DNA of 54,839 nucleotides from Hymenochaete sp. R1 (lineage: Eukaryota; Basidiomycota; Agaricomycetes; Hymenochaetales; Hymenochaetaceae): contig JAFREE010000162.1 in the NCBI GenBank assembly GCA_019400425.1, positions 1-54,839 of the forward strand, in the 5' to 3' direction. Below, piece by piece: positions 10,172 to 20,500 of this stretch. The notes under the pieces are model-generated. The model saw nothing but the letters and a program-made list of their open reading frames with translations, did no database searches and was not told the DNA's origin. Position numbers and translations under genes: made by a program. How positions within the stretch are numbered: position 1 is the stretch's first letter; each line of letters starts with the position of its first letter.

Positions 10172-10741
10172 GTGGGTTTGGAGGGAATGTCAATTGTACA
10201 AGTTTGGGGTTCAGAACTGGGCCGAAGGACAATTATTTGCGATACCACACATACGGAGAACTGGTGTTTGTTCTATGATAACTTGACTTACTTGATGAAT
10301 ACCCCTTTTTTTTACTTGTATCTGCTCTTAATATGTTGGGTTTCTGTGCTTGACGTTTAACGAAGGGCCAGATGGTCAATCCCTCTTCCTCATTTGTAGT
10401 GATCTTGCCAGACAATCGATTTGATATCTTATCGGAAAGGGTCGATAAGATATCGATCCATATCGTCATAACTATCATTATCATGATGAAATGAAATGGG
10501 CCCGATGCACCGAGTCACAGCCATGATGCTTAAGTTTAATAGTATTTCGTCATCAAAGGTGTCTGTACAGGGTTCATTTATGTTGGAATAAAGAGGATAG
10601 TACTGGGCAGTTTCGTGCGCTCAAGTTGAGAAGCGGCTCGAGAAGACAAAGTGCGTCAAGCGATCCCCGCCGGAGCTTCCCCATTACACACTTGCACAGA
10701 CACAGACAGTTCTCTCAGTCCCAGCACATGATGACACTACA
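10172..10741. other. Intergenic with a perfect hairpin
   Basis: No gene seen. A 12-bp perfect inverted repeat lies at 10423-10454. The rest should contain the 3' UTR of the DUF6699-like gene and the promoter of the DHTKD1-type gene. Confidence 0.5.
10423..10454. repeat. Perfect 12-bp inverted repeat
   Basis: GATATCTTATCG (10423-10434) and its exact reverse complement (10443-10454) flank an 8-nt loop. Confidence 0.8.
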
Positions 10742-10819
10742 ATGTCCCGAGCTCCGCCCGCCTACGTTCCCGCTCTTCAGCGTCTTCGTTTTCTACCTCG
10801 ACGCCTCTCCTCTGAGTCG
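10742..10819 (+). other. Possible alternative first exon encoding a mitochondrial presequence
   Basis: ATG 10742 opens 26 codons beginning MSRAPPAY and ending in an Arg-rich stretch (RFLPRRLSSES), a good matrix-targeting peptide, followed by a GTGAAT donor. In phase 0 it can join an acceptor at 10985 (SFGFRK), a 166-nt intron, but this would drop the residues YHDE read from ATG 10851. Confidence 0.35.
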
Positions 10820-10850
10820 GTGAATTCACGCTGAGCCTTGGTGATTAGCT

Positions 10851-13800
10851 ATGAAATGCGTCGTTCGGAGAACGTATGGCACCGCTAGGCCAAGTCCAAA
10901 ACAAATGGGTCGGGCTTTGAATGACGTCGGTGGGCGTGCTCGGCGTCTCCGGGTGGCGGAAGGATGTCGAACGTACCACGACGAGTCGTTTGGGTTTAGG
11001 AAACGACAGGAGGCAACTTTTCCCGACTGTACGTCCTTCAAATCCATTTGTTGTACTTCAATTGCACCTGAGCTCACTTCGCCCGTCCTTAAACAGACAC
11101 CCAAGCACAGCTAGAAAATCGTGCAACCCATGCTAGTCTTCTTCGCTATGTCGATTCCATGCGTACGCATGGACACCGTGCTGCGCGCATTGACCCTCTC
11201 AACCTCCTTCACCGCGAGGAAGTCGCAGCGCTCGACCCAAGCCGGTTCGGTCTCTCCGACTCAACTCAGTCCTACCCCGTGGACGGTATTGTCTGGACGA
11301 ACCCAGATGGTCCAAACCTCCCTTCCACAGAAACTTGGTCCCTGGAACGCGTCGTGCGTCACCTGCGCGCTGTCTACGTCGGTAACATCGCCTACGAGTT
11401 CATGCACTCCCCCTCCAAGTCGGAGCGACTCTGGTTCTCTCATCTTCTGGAAAGCAGTGCCGTTGCGCCGCGCAATGTCGTGAAGAAGGAGGATAAGAAA
11501 AGGATGTGGGAATTAATGGCACGGAGTGAGGTGTTTGATCAGTATTTACAGCTGAAGTTTCCGAATTTGAAGAGGTATGGCCTGGAGGGTGGGGAATCGA
11601 TGTTGCCGGCGTTGGATACGTTGTTTGCAGTCTCGTCGGAGGCTGGGATAGAGCATATTGTGCTTGCAATGCCACATAGAGGCCGACTGAACTTACTCAC
11701 GGACCTCCTTGGGTTTCCTTTGACTGAACTTTTCCATAAAATCGGAGGAGGGAGTGAAATACCGGAGGAACTTGGGTACTCCGGAGACGTCATTAGTCAT
11801 TTAGGTATGTCTCGTACTCTGATATTCTATGATTGGCTTCAAAAGCTAAGATTTTCTGATCCAGTGTCGGATGTGCGTTTGAACTACGGAGAGCCATCAC
11901 GGTCTCTGAAAGTCTCCTTACTTCCAAATCCTTCCCACCTTGGTAAAGCAGCCGCCATTTCTCTTGCCCTCTTGATTTCTAAAACTAAGCACCGCAACAG
12001 AGGCCGTGGATCCTGTCGCGTTGGGGAAGACTCGTGCAAAGCAATTTTCCTTGATCAAAGAGGCTGACCCGGAATGCAAGCTCGGTGACAAAGTCATGTG
12101 TGTCCAGCTTCACGGGGATGCCAGCTTTACTGGTCAGGGTGTTGTTATGGAGTCTTTGGGTCTTAGTGGGTTCTCATATCATATTAATTCAGCGCATTTT
12201 CTGACGCTCTGCAGGCAATCTACCTCATTTCACGAGCGGTGGAAGTGTGCATCTTGTCGTAAAGTAAATCTTATCTACTGGTTCTCGGAATTAGCTAGTC
12301 TAATGAGACTTTTTTTCAAGCAATAAGTAAGGTAAACTCAAATCCTTCGGCAAATCGACTCTAACCTCCTAGTAGCATAGGATACACCACTCCCGCAGCG
12401 AGTGCTCGTTCATCTCTTTACTGCTCGGACATTGGCAAAATGATCAATGCACCAGTTCTGCACGTCAATGGCGACTACCCTGAAGGTGACGCCTCGCTGA
12501 CAAACCCTTTATTTTCATAGTCACTGACAAGTTTTCGAAGATGTTTCGCGCGCGTTGGATACCGCATTCCAGTATCGCAACACGTTTAGAAAGGCGAGTC
12601 GAGCGGCTATGGTCGACTTTTCTATCTGATGTGCTTGTAAAGGATATCATCGTGGACCTCCTCGTTTATCGAAGATGGTATGCCAATTGACGGGATGCGC
12701 GTTAATATTATTGACAATAATGGTTTTAGGGGTCACAATGAACTCGACGAGCCAGCGTTCACCCAACCTTTGATGTATAAAGATATCCGCTCTCGGAAGA
12801 GTGTTCCGACGGTCTATGAAGAACGACTCATTGTGAGCTAGATCATACCCGCCTCTTTCATAATCCAGAACTCATCGATCATAAAGAGCGACGGTGTTCT
12901 ATCGCAAGCTGGGGCTGAAGGCTTGCGAGCTGCGTATAAGAAGCACCTCGACTCTGAACTTGAAAATTCTGCAAGTTTTGTTCCGGTGAATAAATCACTG
13001 GGAGGGAAGTGGAAGGGAATGGTCATCCCGAACAGTCCAGAGGCTGTACGGGATCCAGAAACGGGCGTGACCGTCGATATTCTCAAGCATGTAGGCCGAA
13101 TGAGTGTGCATGTCCCCGAGGGGTTTGTGCGTCAGATTCAAGCATGTTCCGGTATAGCTGGTATAAGACTGACTCCACATTAGGAGCTTCATTCTAGATT
13201 AAAGCGCCACATCAATTCCAGGCTCAAGAGTGTCGAATCTGGGACTGGGCTAGATTGGGCTGCGGCTGAGGTTTGTTTTCGGGTAAAACGTTTTCATCTC
13301 TAGCGCTGATAGCGATTGTGGTAGGCTATGGCGTTTGGTTCTCTGATGCTCGATGGGTTTGACGTGAGGATCTCAGGCCAAGACGTTGGGAGAGGGACCT
13401 TCAGCCAACGGTACGCAAGCCTTTCTCCGTTCTATCATGTCATGTCGGTGGCTTATTTTGAGTCGAAGACATGCTATGTTAGTCGACCAATCAACTGAAA
13501 GCGTCTTCCTTCCGTTGAACGCGCAGCTTGAGTGTGAAGGCCGACTCGAATTAGCGAACAGTGCGTATCTCGTTGACGTATTCCCGTATTTCATCTTCAT
13601 GCACTATACCGTTTAGGCTCCCTCAGTGAGGTGGCCGTTCTCGGGGTAAGCGTCAATCTGCTATCTTGTCGAGACGCCTTTGACTTAACTTGGCTACATC
13701 TCTAGTTTGAATATGGAATGAGCTGGGAGACGCCCAAGTTGCTTCCGATCTGGGAAGCTCAGTTTGGAGATTTTTTCAACGGTGCACAGGTTATCTTTGA

Positions 13801-14777
13801 TACCTTCATTTCATCATCCGAGAGTAAGTGCTTAGGGGCCTCGTGCGTCGTATCATATACGCATGCAATATTGCTCATTTCATCCTTTCCGTATCGCAGC
13901 GAAATGGCTTAATCAGAGTGGCATTACGGTGCTGCTGCCTCATGGTCTCGATGGTGCCGGACCCGAACACTCGTCTATGCGAATTGAGAGGATGTTACAG
14001 GTACGTATACTCTAATCATCCTATGCTACTTTCGTTCACCGAGGATAACTCGCAGTTAACGAACGATCCGTTCACATATCACGGTGGAGAGGGTTCCAGA
14101 AACATCAACATGCACATTGTCTATCCGACAACACCGGCCCAATACTTCCATCTCCTCCGTAGACAAATGAAGCGGAACTACCGGCGACCGTTAATTGTAG
14201 CGGGCCCGAAGGCATTACTGCGACTTCCCGTGAGTTCACGTTCGCTCATCTTACTCTCGTATCGATAGCATCTGATGTTATTGTACATGATCATCTCCAC
14301 TAGGCTGCTGCGTCGTCACTGTCAGATCTTGCGCCCGGCACGCGTTTTCGACCCGTCCTCGACGACGAATCTATCGCTTCACCCTCCACGGTCCAGCGCG
14401 TCGTCCTCCTCACCGGCAAACTCTACTACGACCTTGTCAAAGAACGGTCTTCCTTACCCAGCCTTGAGAACGCGAATAAAGTCGCTCTCGTCCGCATCGA
14501 AGAACTTAGCCCATTCCCATTTAAGGCTCTGGCTGATTGTTTACGGAAATACGAGAATGCGCGGGATTTGGTTTGGGTGCAGGAGGAACCACGGAATCAG
14601 GGGGCATGGGCTCATGTTGAGACAAGGATGGGGAGTGTGTTGGAGATGGTGGGCGGGGAGGGGAGGAGGTTGAGGTACGTCGGGAGGAAGGAGGATGCGG
14701 TTCCTGCTGTTGGGGTTGGGAAGGTGTACAAGACACAGCAGAGCGAAGTCATTAAAGGAGCTTTCGAGGGTGTTTGA
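10851..14777 (+). CDS. 2-oxoadipate/2-oxoglutarate dehydrogenase E1 (DHTKD1 type)
   Basis: A thiamine-diphosphate enzyme that decarboxylates 2-oxoadipate (lysine/tryptophan breakdown) or 2-oxoglutarate, in mitochondria. Exons: 10851-11028, 11097-11804, 11865-11942, 12001-12165, 12215-12263, 12321-12326, 12376-12485, 12541-12593, 12643-12677, 12730-12832, 12887-13126, 13184-13270, 13325-13410, 13469-13560, 13617-13645, 13706-13823, 13900-14000, 14056-14229, 14304-14777; 2886 nt, 961 residues. Motifs: [101 protein letters not shown]. The wording of these motifs is nearer DHTKD1 than the longer OGDH. Odd points: a 6-nt exon restores the conserved VVNN...GYTTPA stretch (here NNN where NNQ is usual), intron 12594-12642 is GC-AG, and the first exon is uncertain (a second mitochondrial-type start is at 10742). 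Confidence 0.88.
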
Positions 14778-15028
14778 GAGCATGAATGGGTATGAACTAC
14801 TTTCGAAGAACTTTCGTTGTGGGCTTGAGGACTTGTCGTCAATGTACATTAGATTACCAGCAATTTATAAACTCAAGAGAGCGCCGTGTTCTCATTGTTT
14901 TCATTCTTTGAGGTTTCACGCCATCTGTACATCGATTGTTCGCGGTCTGACACACGACACACTCAAAGCATTGCATTACAACCAAGTAAAGAAAAAAAAA
15001 AGAAATGCTCATTGACAGCAACTTGTTA

Positions 15029-15958
15029 TCAGTCAATAAGATACTTCCGCTTGAAATACGACCGTAGGTGAAATATTTGCCATACACCCAAAGCCACCAG
15101 AGCGAGGAATGTGTAGAAGCCAAAAGTCGTGACACGTTGGTTCGTAGATTCTTCATAAAACAGGGTTTTCATCAGTTTGCGTTATCCTTAAATGTATAAG
15201 GAATAAGAAGAATAGGAAAGTGATGCTTACCGTTCGTGCTCGAGAAACGTTGTTCACGTTTCTTGAGATAATCCATTTCGTCAACGATTTCCTGTATGAT
15301 TCCCTCGAGTTTACGCATTTCGGTCTCCAGGCCTGAGAGTGACTCTTGGGCGGCAATTGCACTAAGCACAGCGACGGACAGATCAGTAAAAGCAGCACCA
15401 GGAGTGACGACGAGGACATACTTGTAGTCCACGGCATCGGCACCAATATCAATCTCAAGGTCGATGACTCGTGAACGAACTGGGTTATCCTCGTTAGGAA
15501 CGTCTACCAAGGGAAGGGATAAAAGGTATATTAGGTCAAGTTATAGTAGTAGCAATGCACATAAACACACCTTTATCTAGATAGTTCCGTATACAAACCC
15601 CCACCTCTCCCTCCGCATGTGCCGTCACCGCCAGCCGTGTCTCTCCATTAATGTTCTTCTTGCTCAGATACTGGTTCCGTCGATCACTCGAGTCCACAAT
15701 CTCGATGTCCACGCGCTGCTTCTCGCCCACGCCGACGTTGGCAGTGACGATGACGAGCTGGTCCGGGTGCGCGGCGTTCCAGATGCATTTTGCGGGAGGA
15801 GTTTTGGAGGCGGGGAGGGTGAGCTTGATGGCGTGCGTGGAGGTGGTTGTAAAGGTGAGGAGGAAGAGGATCAGGGTCAGGAAGAGGAAGTTGGGTAGTA
15901 TTGAGAGGGGAAAATGTCGTTGAGAACGTCGTGCAGACGATGAGAACGGATCTGCCAT
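15029..15958 (-). CDS. p24/EMP24-GP25L family protein, Erv25-like
   Basis: A type I membrane cargo adaptor of COPII/COPI vesicles between ER and Golgi. Exons 15958-15571, 15503-15231 and 15150-15029, 260 residues, both introns phase 1 with GT-AG ends. N-terminal hydrophobic signal sequence (about residues 22-43), then a GOLD domain with the expected pair of cysteines (AKCIW and GVCIRNYL), a coiled coil (LETEMRKLEGIIQEIVDEM), a single membrane span near 231-248, and a short cytosolic tail with an aromatic pair and basic residues (RSYFKRKYLID). The overall wording and tail fit the delta subfamily (Erv25/TMED10), but subfamily placement is from memory. It converges with the DHTKD1-type gene; only about 250 nt separate their stop codons. 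Confidence 0.88.
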
Positions 15959-16608
15959 GGTATGTTATGAGTCGTGGCCGTTAGAGAGCGAACGGGTTGC
16001 GGTTGTGCGCACTGCGCGATGTCGGTGTCGACGTGTACAAAGTTTAGCTCTTGCTCTGATCTGCTGCAGCAGCCAGAACTCGGACGCGCCCTTCAGCGTA
16101 GATCCTCTATGACTTACGTAATGCACCTCTACTAACAAGCAAGCTCTTGAAACAATGAAAGCCATCCTCCGTCGTTGATGTCTCATTTTATTTCATATGG
16201 GAGTTTCATCGGGATTTCGACACCGAGTCATAGTACAGTGAATTCTAGCCTCCTACCATGAAATACTCTTGAATTGAGTGTCAAATATTACAACTGGTTG
16301 AGCGAAGCCATATTTCGGGCTGTTGCTTCTGTATTATCCATAATGCATTGGACCAAAAAGTCAGACGAATCAGGAAGGAAAATGTAAACGAGATGTGCTT
16401 CGACATCCGGACAAATGAGGGCACCACTGAATAGCCCTGTAGCAGGCGTCGTAAATGTACTTTCGCTGCGAGATCGAACCGTAATGTGAGGTGGTGGCAG
16501 TCTCGCGATGCGCGAATCTTTACTTCGAGTTACGTAATGAATCTCGACTCTTTTCTTGATATGATCTCTTCATGTTCATATGTTTATATTTCGCGTACAG
16601 AATAACCA
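15959..16608. other. Intergenic: p24 promoter and 3' flank of the dehydratase gene
   Basis: No gene seen. It must contain the p24 promoter on the minus strand and the 3' UTR of the galactonate-dehydratase-like gene. Confidence 0.5.
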
Positions 16609-18240
16609 TCACCACTCCCTGACACAAGCGTCAGGTCCTCTCACTTCCGGTGACCTCCATGCACTCTCCTTCATATGGAACTCTGCGGACTCTTTGACCA
16701 AGTTTTCGTTAACCTGGATTCCGAGACCGGGTCCTGCAGCACGTTAGTCCCCAAATTGTCTGGAATTGTGTTCCGTTGGAAATACCTTCCAGCGCACGTA
16801 TGCAGCCATCCTTGATTTCAAATACCGACTGGTCACCGAGATACGTGAACAAGTCGGCACCTTGGTTGTAATGGATCTACTCAGCTCTTATCAACGCCAA
16901 GTAGTATCGACGAAAGTTCGCGTTGCCGCACCTGCCAACTCATCTCTTGGATTACGACTGTGGTACAGCGTAATTAGCACTATAATTTCCAAGAATGGCT
17001 TATGAACACGTACAATTCGCAGTCGCAATACCAACTTGGATGCAGGCTGCGAGCGCTATGGGCCCTAGAGGACAGTGAGGAGCAATCGCTACATCGTATG
17101 TCTCAGCCATCGTCGCTATGCGTCGAAGTTCGCTAATCCCTCCGCAGTGCGCTACCTTTACAGTATCGTGAGTATGTAGATAGGGAGAGAATGGATGAGA
17201 ATAACATCAGGCTGGGCGATGTCAATCGCCCTTCTCTCGAAATACGGTCTAAAATCATGGCGCGTGAAAAGTCTTTCGCCGGTCGCGATGGGGCAAGACG
17301 TTAGCTTTGCGAGATCTGCGAACTCCTCAACCTGGGTGGGCAGGAGTGGCTCTGATACTTGGCCGTCAACGGTAATTTATGGGAGAAAAGTGTTGAGGCT
17401 TCACCTTCGATGAAGAGAGGACGAACATCTTCCAGTAATTTGGCAAGTTGCTTCGCCATGGGCTTGTGGAGGCGTCCGTGAAAGTCAACACCGACATCAA
17501 GCCCTTCGGCTTTGACAGCCTTTACATGCTCTACCGACTCTGTCAAAATCGAAGGCGAGTCCAACCAGCCCATAGGTTCTAAGAGAAGAATCTTCTTAGA
17601 TAGGTCATACTTCCAGGGCCGGATCGCTAGTATTCACCAGCCGCGTTCATCTTGACCGCAGTGAATCCCTGTTTCTTTCTGTTTTTCGCCCCTTCGACGA
17701 CGTCCGTTGCCCTATCGCCGCCTATCCATCCATACACTCGAACGCGATCCCGTACTTTGCCTCCGAACAGCTGCCAAATCGGGACGCCCAGCTTTTTGCC
17801 TTTGATATCCCACAAAGCAATATCTAAGCCTGATAGAGCAGACTGCCAACGATAGAGCATTCAACAGATTGAACTCGAGCGCATATAACCATCTTTGTAG
17901 AGCATGCATATGAATGAGGCACTAACCATGAGTACTGGCCCACCGCGGTAGAATCCGCCTCTGTACCCACACTGCCAGATATCCTCGATATTGTCGGCAT
18001 CAGCGCCGATGAAGCGCTGTCTGAATTCTTCAAAGACACCTTCGACGGCTTCGGTGTGGCCTTCAAGAGTACCTTCACCCCATCCGACCAATCCATCGGA
18101 CGTTTCGACACGCACAAACAACCATCGTGGTGGGACGCGGAATGTCTACGAGGCGAACCGGCTTCAAATCGCTACTATCTATGAACACGACATGCGGGAA
18201 ATACCTCGATTTTTTGGATCAGGCTCTTGCTTTGAGACAT
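16609..18240 (-). CDS. Enolase-superfamily sugar-acid dehydratase, D-galactonate dehydratase-like
   Basis: Removes water from an aldonic acid to give the 2-keto-3-deoxy acid, the second step of non-phosphorylating galactose/galacturonate-type breakdown. Exons 18240-18205, 18145-17927, 17842-17638, 17578-17405, 17351-17206, 17155-17014, 16957-16932, 16876-16786, 16733-16609; 1164 nt, 387 residues, close to bacterial DgoD in length. Metal ligands are spaced as in the family: D185 in VDFHGRLH, E211 in FIEEP, E237 in TGERLF, each 26 apart, with H187 next to the first and a second histidine in APHCPLGP. N-terminal capping-domain motifs [12 protein letters not shown] and [13 protein letters not shown] are clear. 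All nine exons join in phase, so the gene appears intact. The exact substrate cannot be read from the sequence. Confidence 0.9.
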
Positions 18241-20500
18241 GTTTGGATGTCAAAGAAAAGGAATCTGAGTATCAGGTGATGGATTACTGATGGGCAGACA
18301 CTCTTTCCCACACAAAACTAAGTTAGGTCAGACGGATATTGCTATGAACTTGAACGGAACATTGCCTGATTAGAAAAGCAGTGAAAGTACTCGATTTATC
18401 TCTTGTAATCAATTGGTAGTATTCTTGCTCTTACTATAATCTAAGTATGAACAATTCGTACGTTCTCTTTTTTCGTCAACCTGGGGATTGCGACTGACCT
18501 GGACCTGGTAGAGGATCGGCACGAACACGGTATCGACACTCCTGAACGACTTCTGCCACCCGCCTCCATTACTCACACCACCGTGACCATTCAAGTTCAG
18601 CATATATTACTTCAAATCGAACCATTAATATCTGGCAAATACCAAGAAGCACACCTTCTCTTGTTCTATGAGATTGTAGACGACCTCACCCGGCTAGCGA
18701 AGGGTATCGGAAGTTCCCCACGTAAGGTGAATTCGACGAACCATTGAAGAACGTGCACTTTCTGGGCGCATTCAGATATAAATCCGACATTAGCTTGGAC
18801 TTCATCTATTTGTGCAGGAGTTCTGCTTGGTAATATTTCTTGCCTGAACCCTTCGATGCTCGGGCCGACCCTCGGGCGTCGCCTCAATCGCGAACCGGTT
18901 GTCAAAAATACTCAAAGTACGTAGCTCTTAACACATGAAGCTAGAAATTTAGTCTCACAATCTATATCAATGAAGTTGGCTATGAATGAAGAAGACAACT
19001 ATTCTTTCCGAAGAATCCGATTAGGTTCTTCAATCAAACTCTTGCCAGCAAAAACAAGAGTGTGCCTCAAAGACGCGAATTCTCGACAATTGGACCGTTC
19101 TCGCCCTCTGAGCTCATCGTTTTTCAATACTAACTTACTCATAATTCTCCGTCCATTGCGTAGTATTGCGCCGAGCCTTATTATCCTTGCTTCCAGAAGC
19201 CCAAACGACAAACGCGATTGCGTCAACAGCCCCGTCAAGAGCGGCAGCAGTTGACGCCACCCACCTACAGACACCTTCGCATCCACGACTCTGCGGTGGT
19301 TCTCAATGTCCTCGTTCTCGGACAGAGGCGGACTAGACCATTGGACCCTTCATCGCGGTGATTAGTCGACATGCGTCCCTCTCTTCCTTTTCTCACCTTT
19401 GACTTCCTATTCAAACAGATCGTATCGGTTATTCGTCTGCATGACTGGAGGACGCTCCGGGCGCCGAATTTAAGTGCAAGTCTCTCAGCTTCAACATCCA
19501 TGACGTCTGTTTCTGACGCAACTCGGATTCGTCATCTCTATCGAAAGGCGGACACTGCGGAAATCTCGTCTAGAATGGGAAGGATCTTGAACTTAGTTGG
19601 TACGAAGCGCAAAACCTTGAGAACGTCATCGTTGAACCCAATCCAAATCCATGTAGAGCTCCTAAAACCAATATTGCATCATCCATCCTGCATCATTGTC
19701 GCTACCGACATAATCGTTGATATACTCGGGAAGGCTGGCATCGATAGCGGAAAGATGGATAGCTTGTGGTCCATGTGGGGCCCAAACTAGCAGCATCTCA
19801 GCGTGTATTGAACCGGCTCTCGACGGTTGTTTTTACTCTCGGGGCCTATTCCTCTGCGAGTGAACTATGATGACGATGAAGAAGCCTTCGAAAGTCTGCT
19901 CATCAAGTCAGTTCCTCCGGAAAGCATCACACATATACTTATCGCCGGTTCTTTTCGATCGGGTCCTCGAAAAGTTTCTGAAAAGAGGGAACCTCGGAAA
20001 GATCGCGTACCTTGGACCTATTCACGCAACATTCCATCTTGGTTTTGGATTGTAAAGAATCTCGCTCGAGGCTCCGGCATGGGCGGTAAGGTGGGTATCA
20101 ACGGCTAGATCTCGGAAAGGCGGGACGAAAATGCGATTAGAGGCAGTTGTTTCTTTTCAAGTATGGATGTTCATTTTTTCTCGATGCATTGTGCAAGAAC
20201 GTCAAGTTTCGCTGCGAGTACTGCTTGGTACTGGCTAGACATAAGGCTTGGCGAAGGTTGCCTTTCAGAATAGTCAGACTATTCGTAAGGGAATTCTGGC
20301 CAACAACTCTGTAGTCTCTGGTGAGTTTATTTACTCAGTAGCTTGTTTCTTTGCAGTAAGTGTATGCACACGATTGCAAATGGTTAGGATAACACACGTA
20401 TCTGATTACTCTCAGATGGACATGACATATGTCCTCATCCCGATCACCGTGCGCTGGCGAAGACGAAGAAAAGGCAAGCAGCCCAGCTGATCCGGTAAAG
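18241..20500. other. Intergenic or degraded region, no recognised gene
   Basis: Open frames of up to 139 codons occur on both strands (for example 19371-19790 +, 19827-20108 +, 18999-19286 -). None gave a convincing family motif. The plus-strand stretch around 19840-20100 vaguely recalls leucine-rich basidiomycete F-box proteins, too weakly to call. The end near 18241 should contain the dehydratase promoter. Confidence 0.4.

Noticed and set aside
12170..12214. Apparent frameshift in the DHTKD1-type gene when the GTTCTC donor is used
   Set aside because: The GTGGGT donor at 12166 restores ESLGLSNLPHF exactly, so the gene is not broken there.
19371..20108. Possible F-box/leucine-rich fragments on the plus strand
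   Set aside because: The resemblance is vague; I could not join exons in phase or find an F-box motif.
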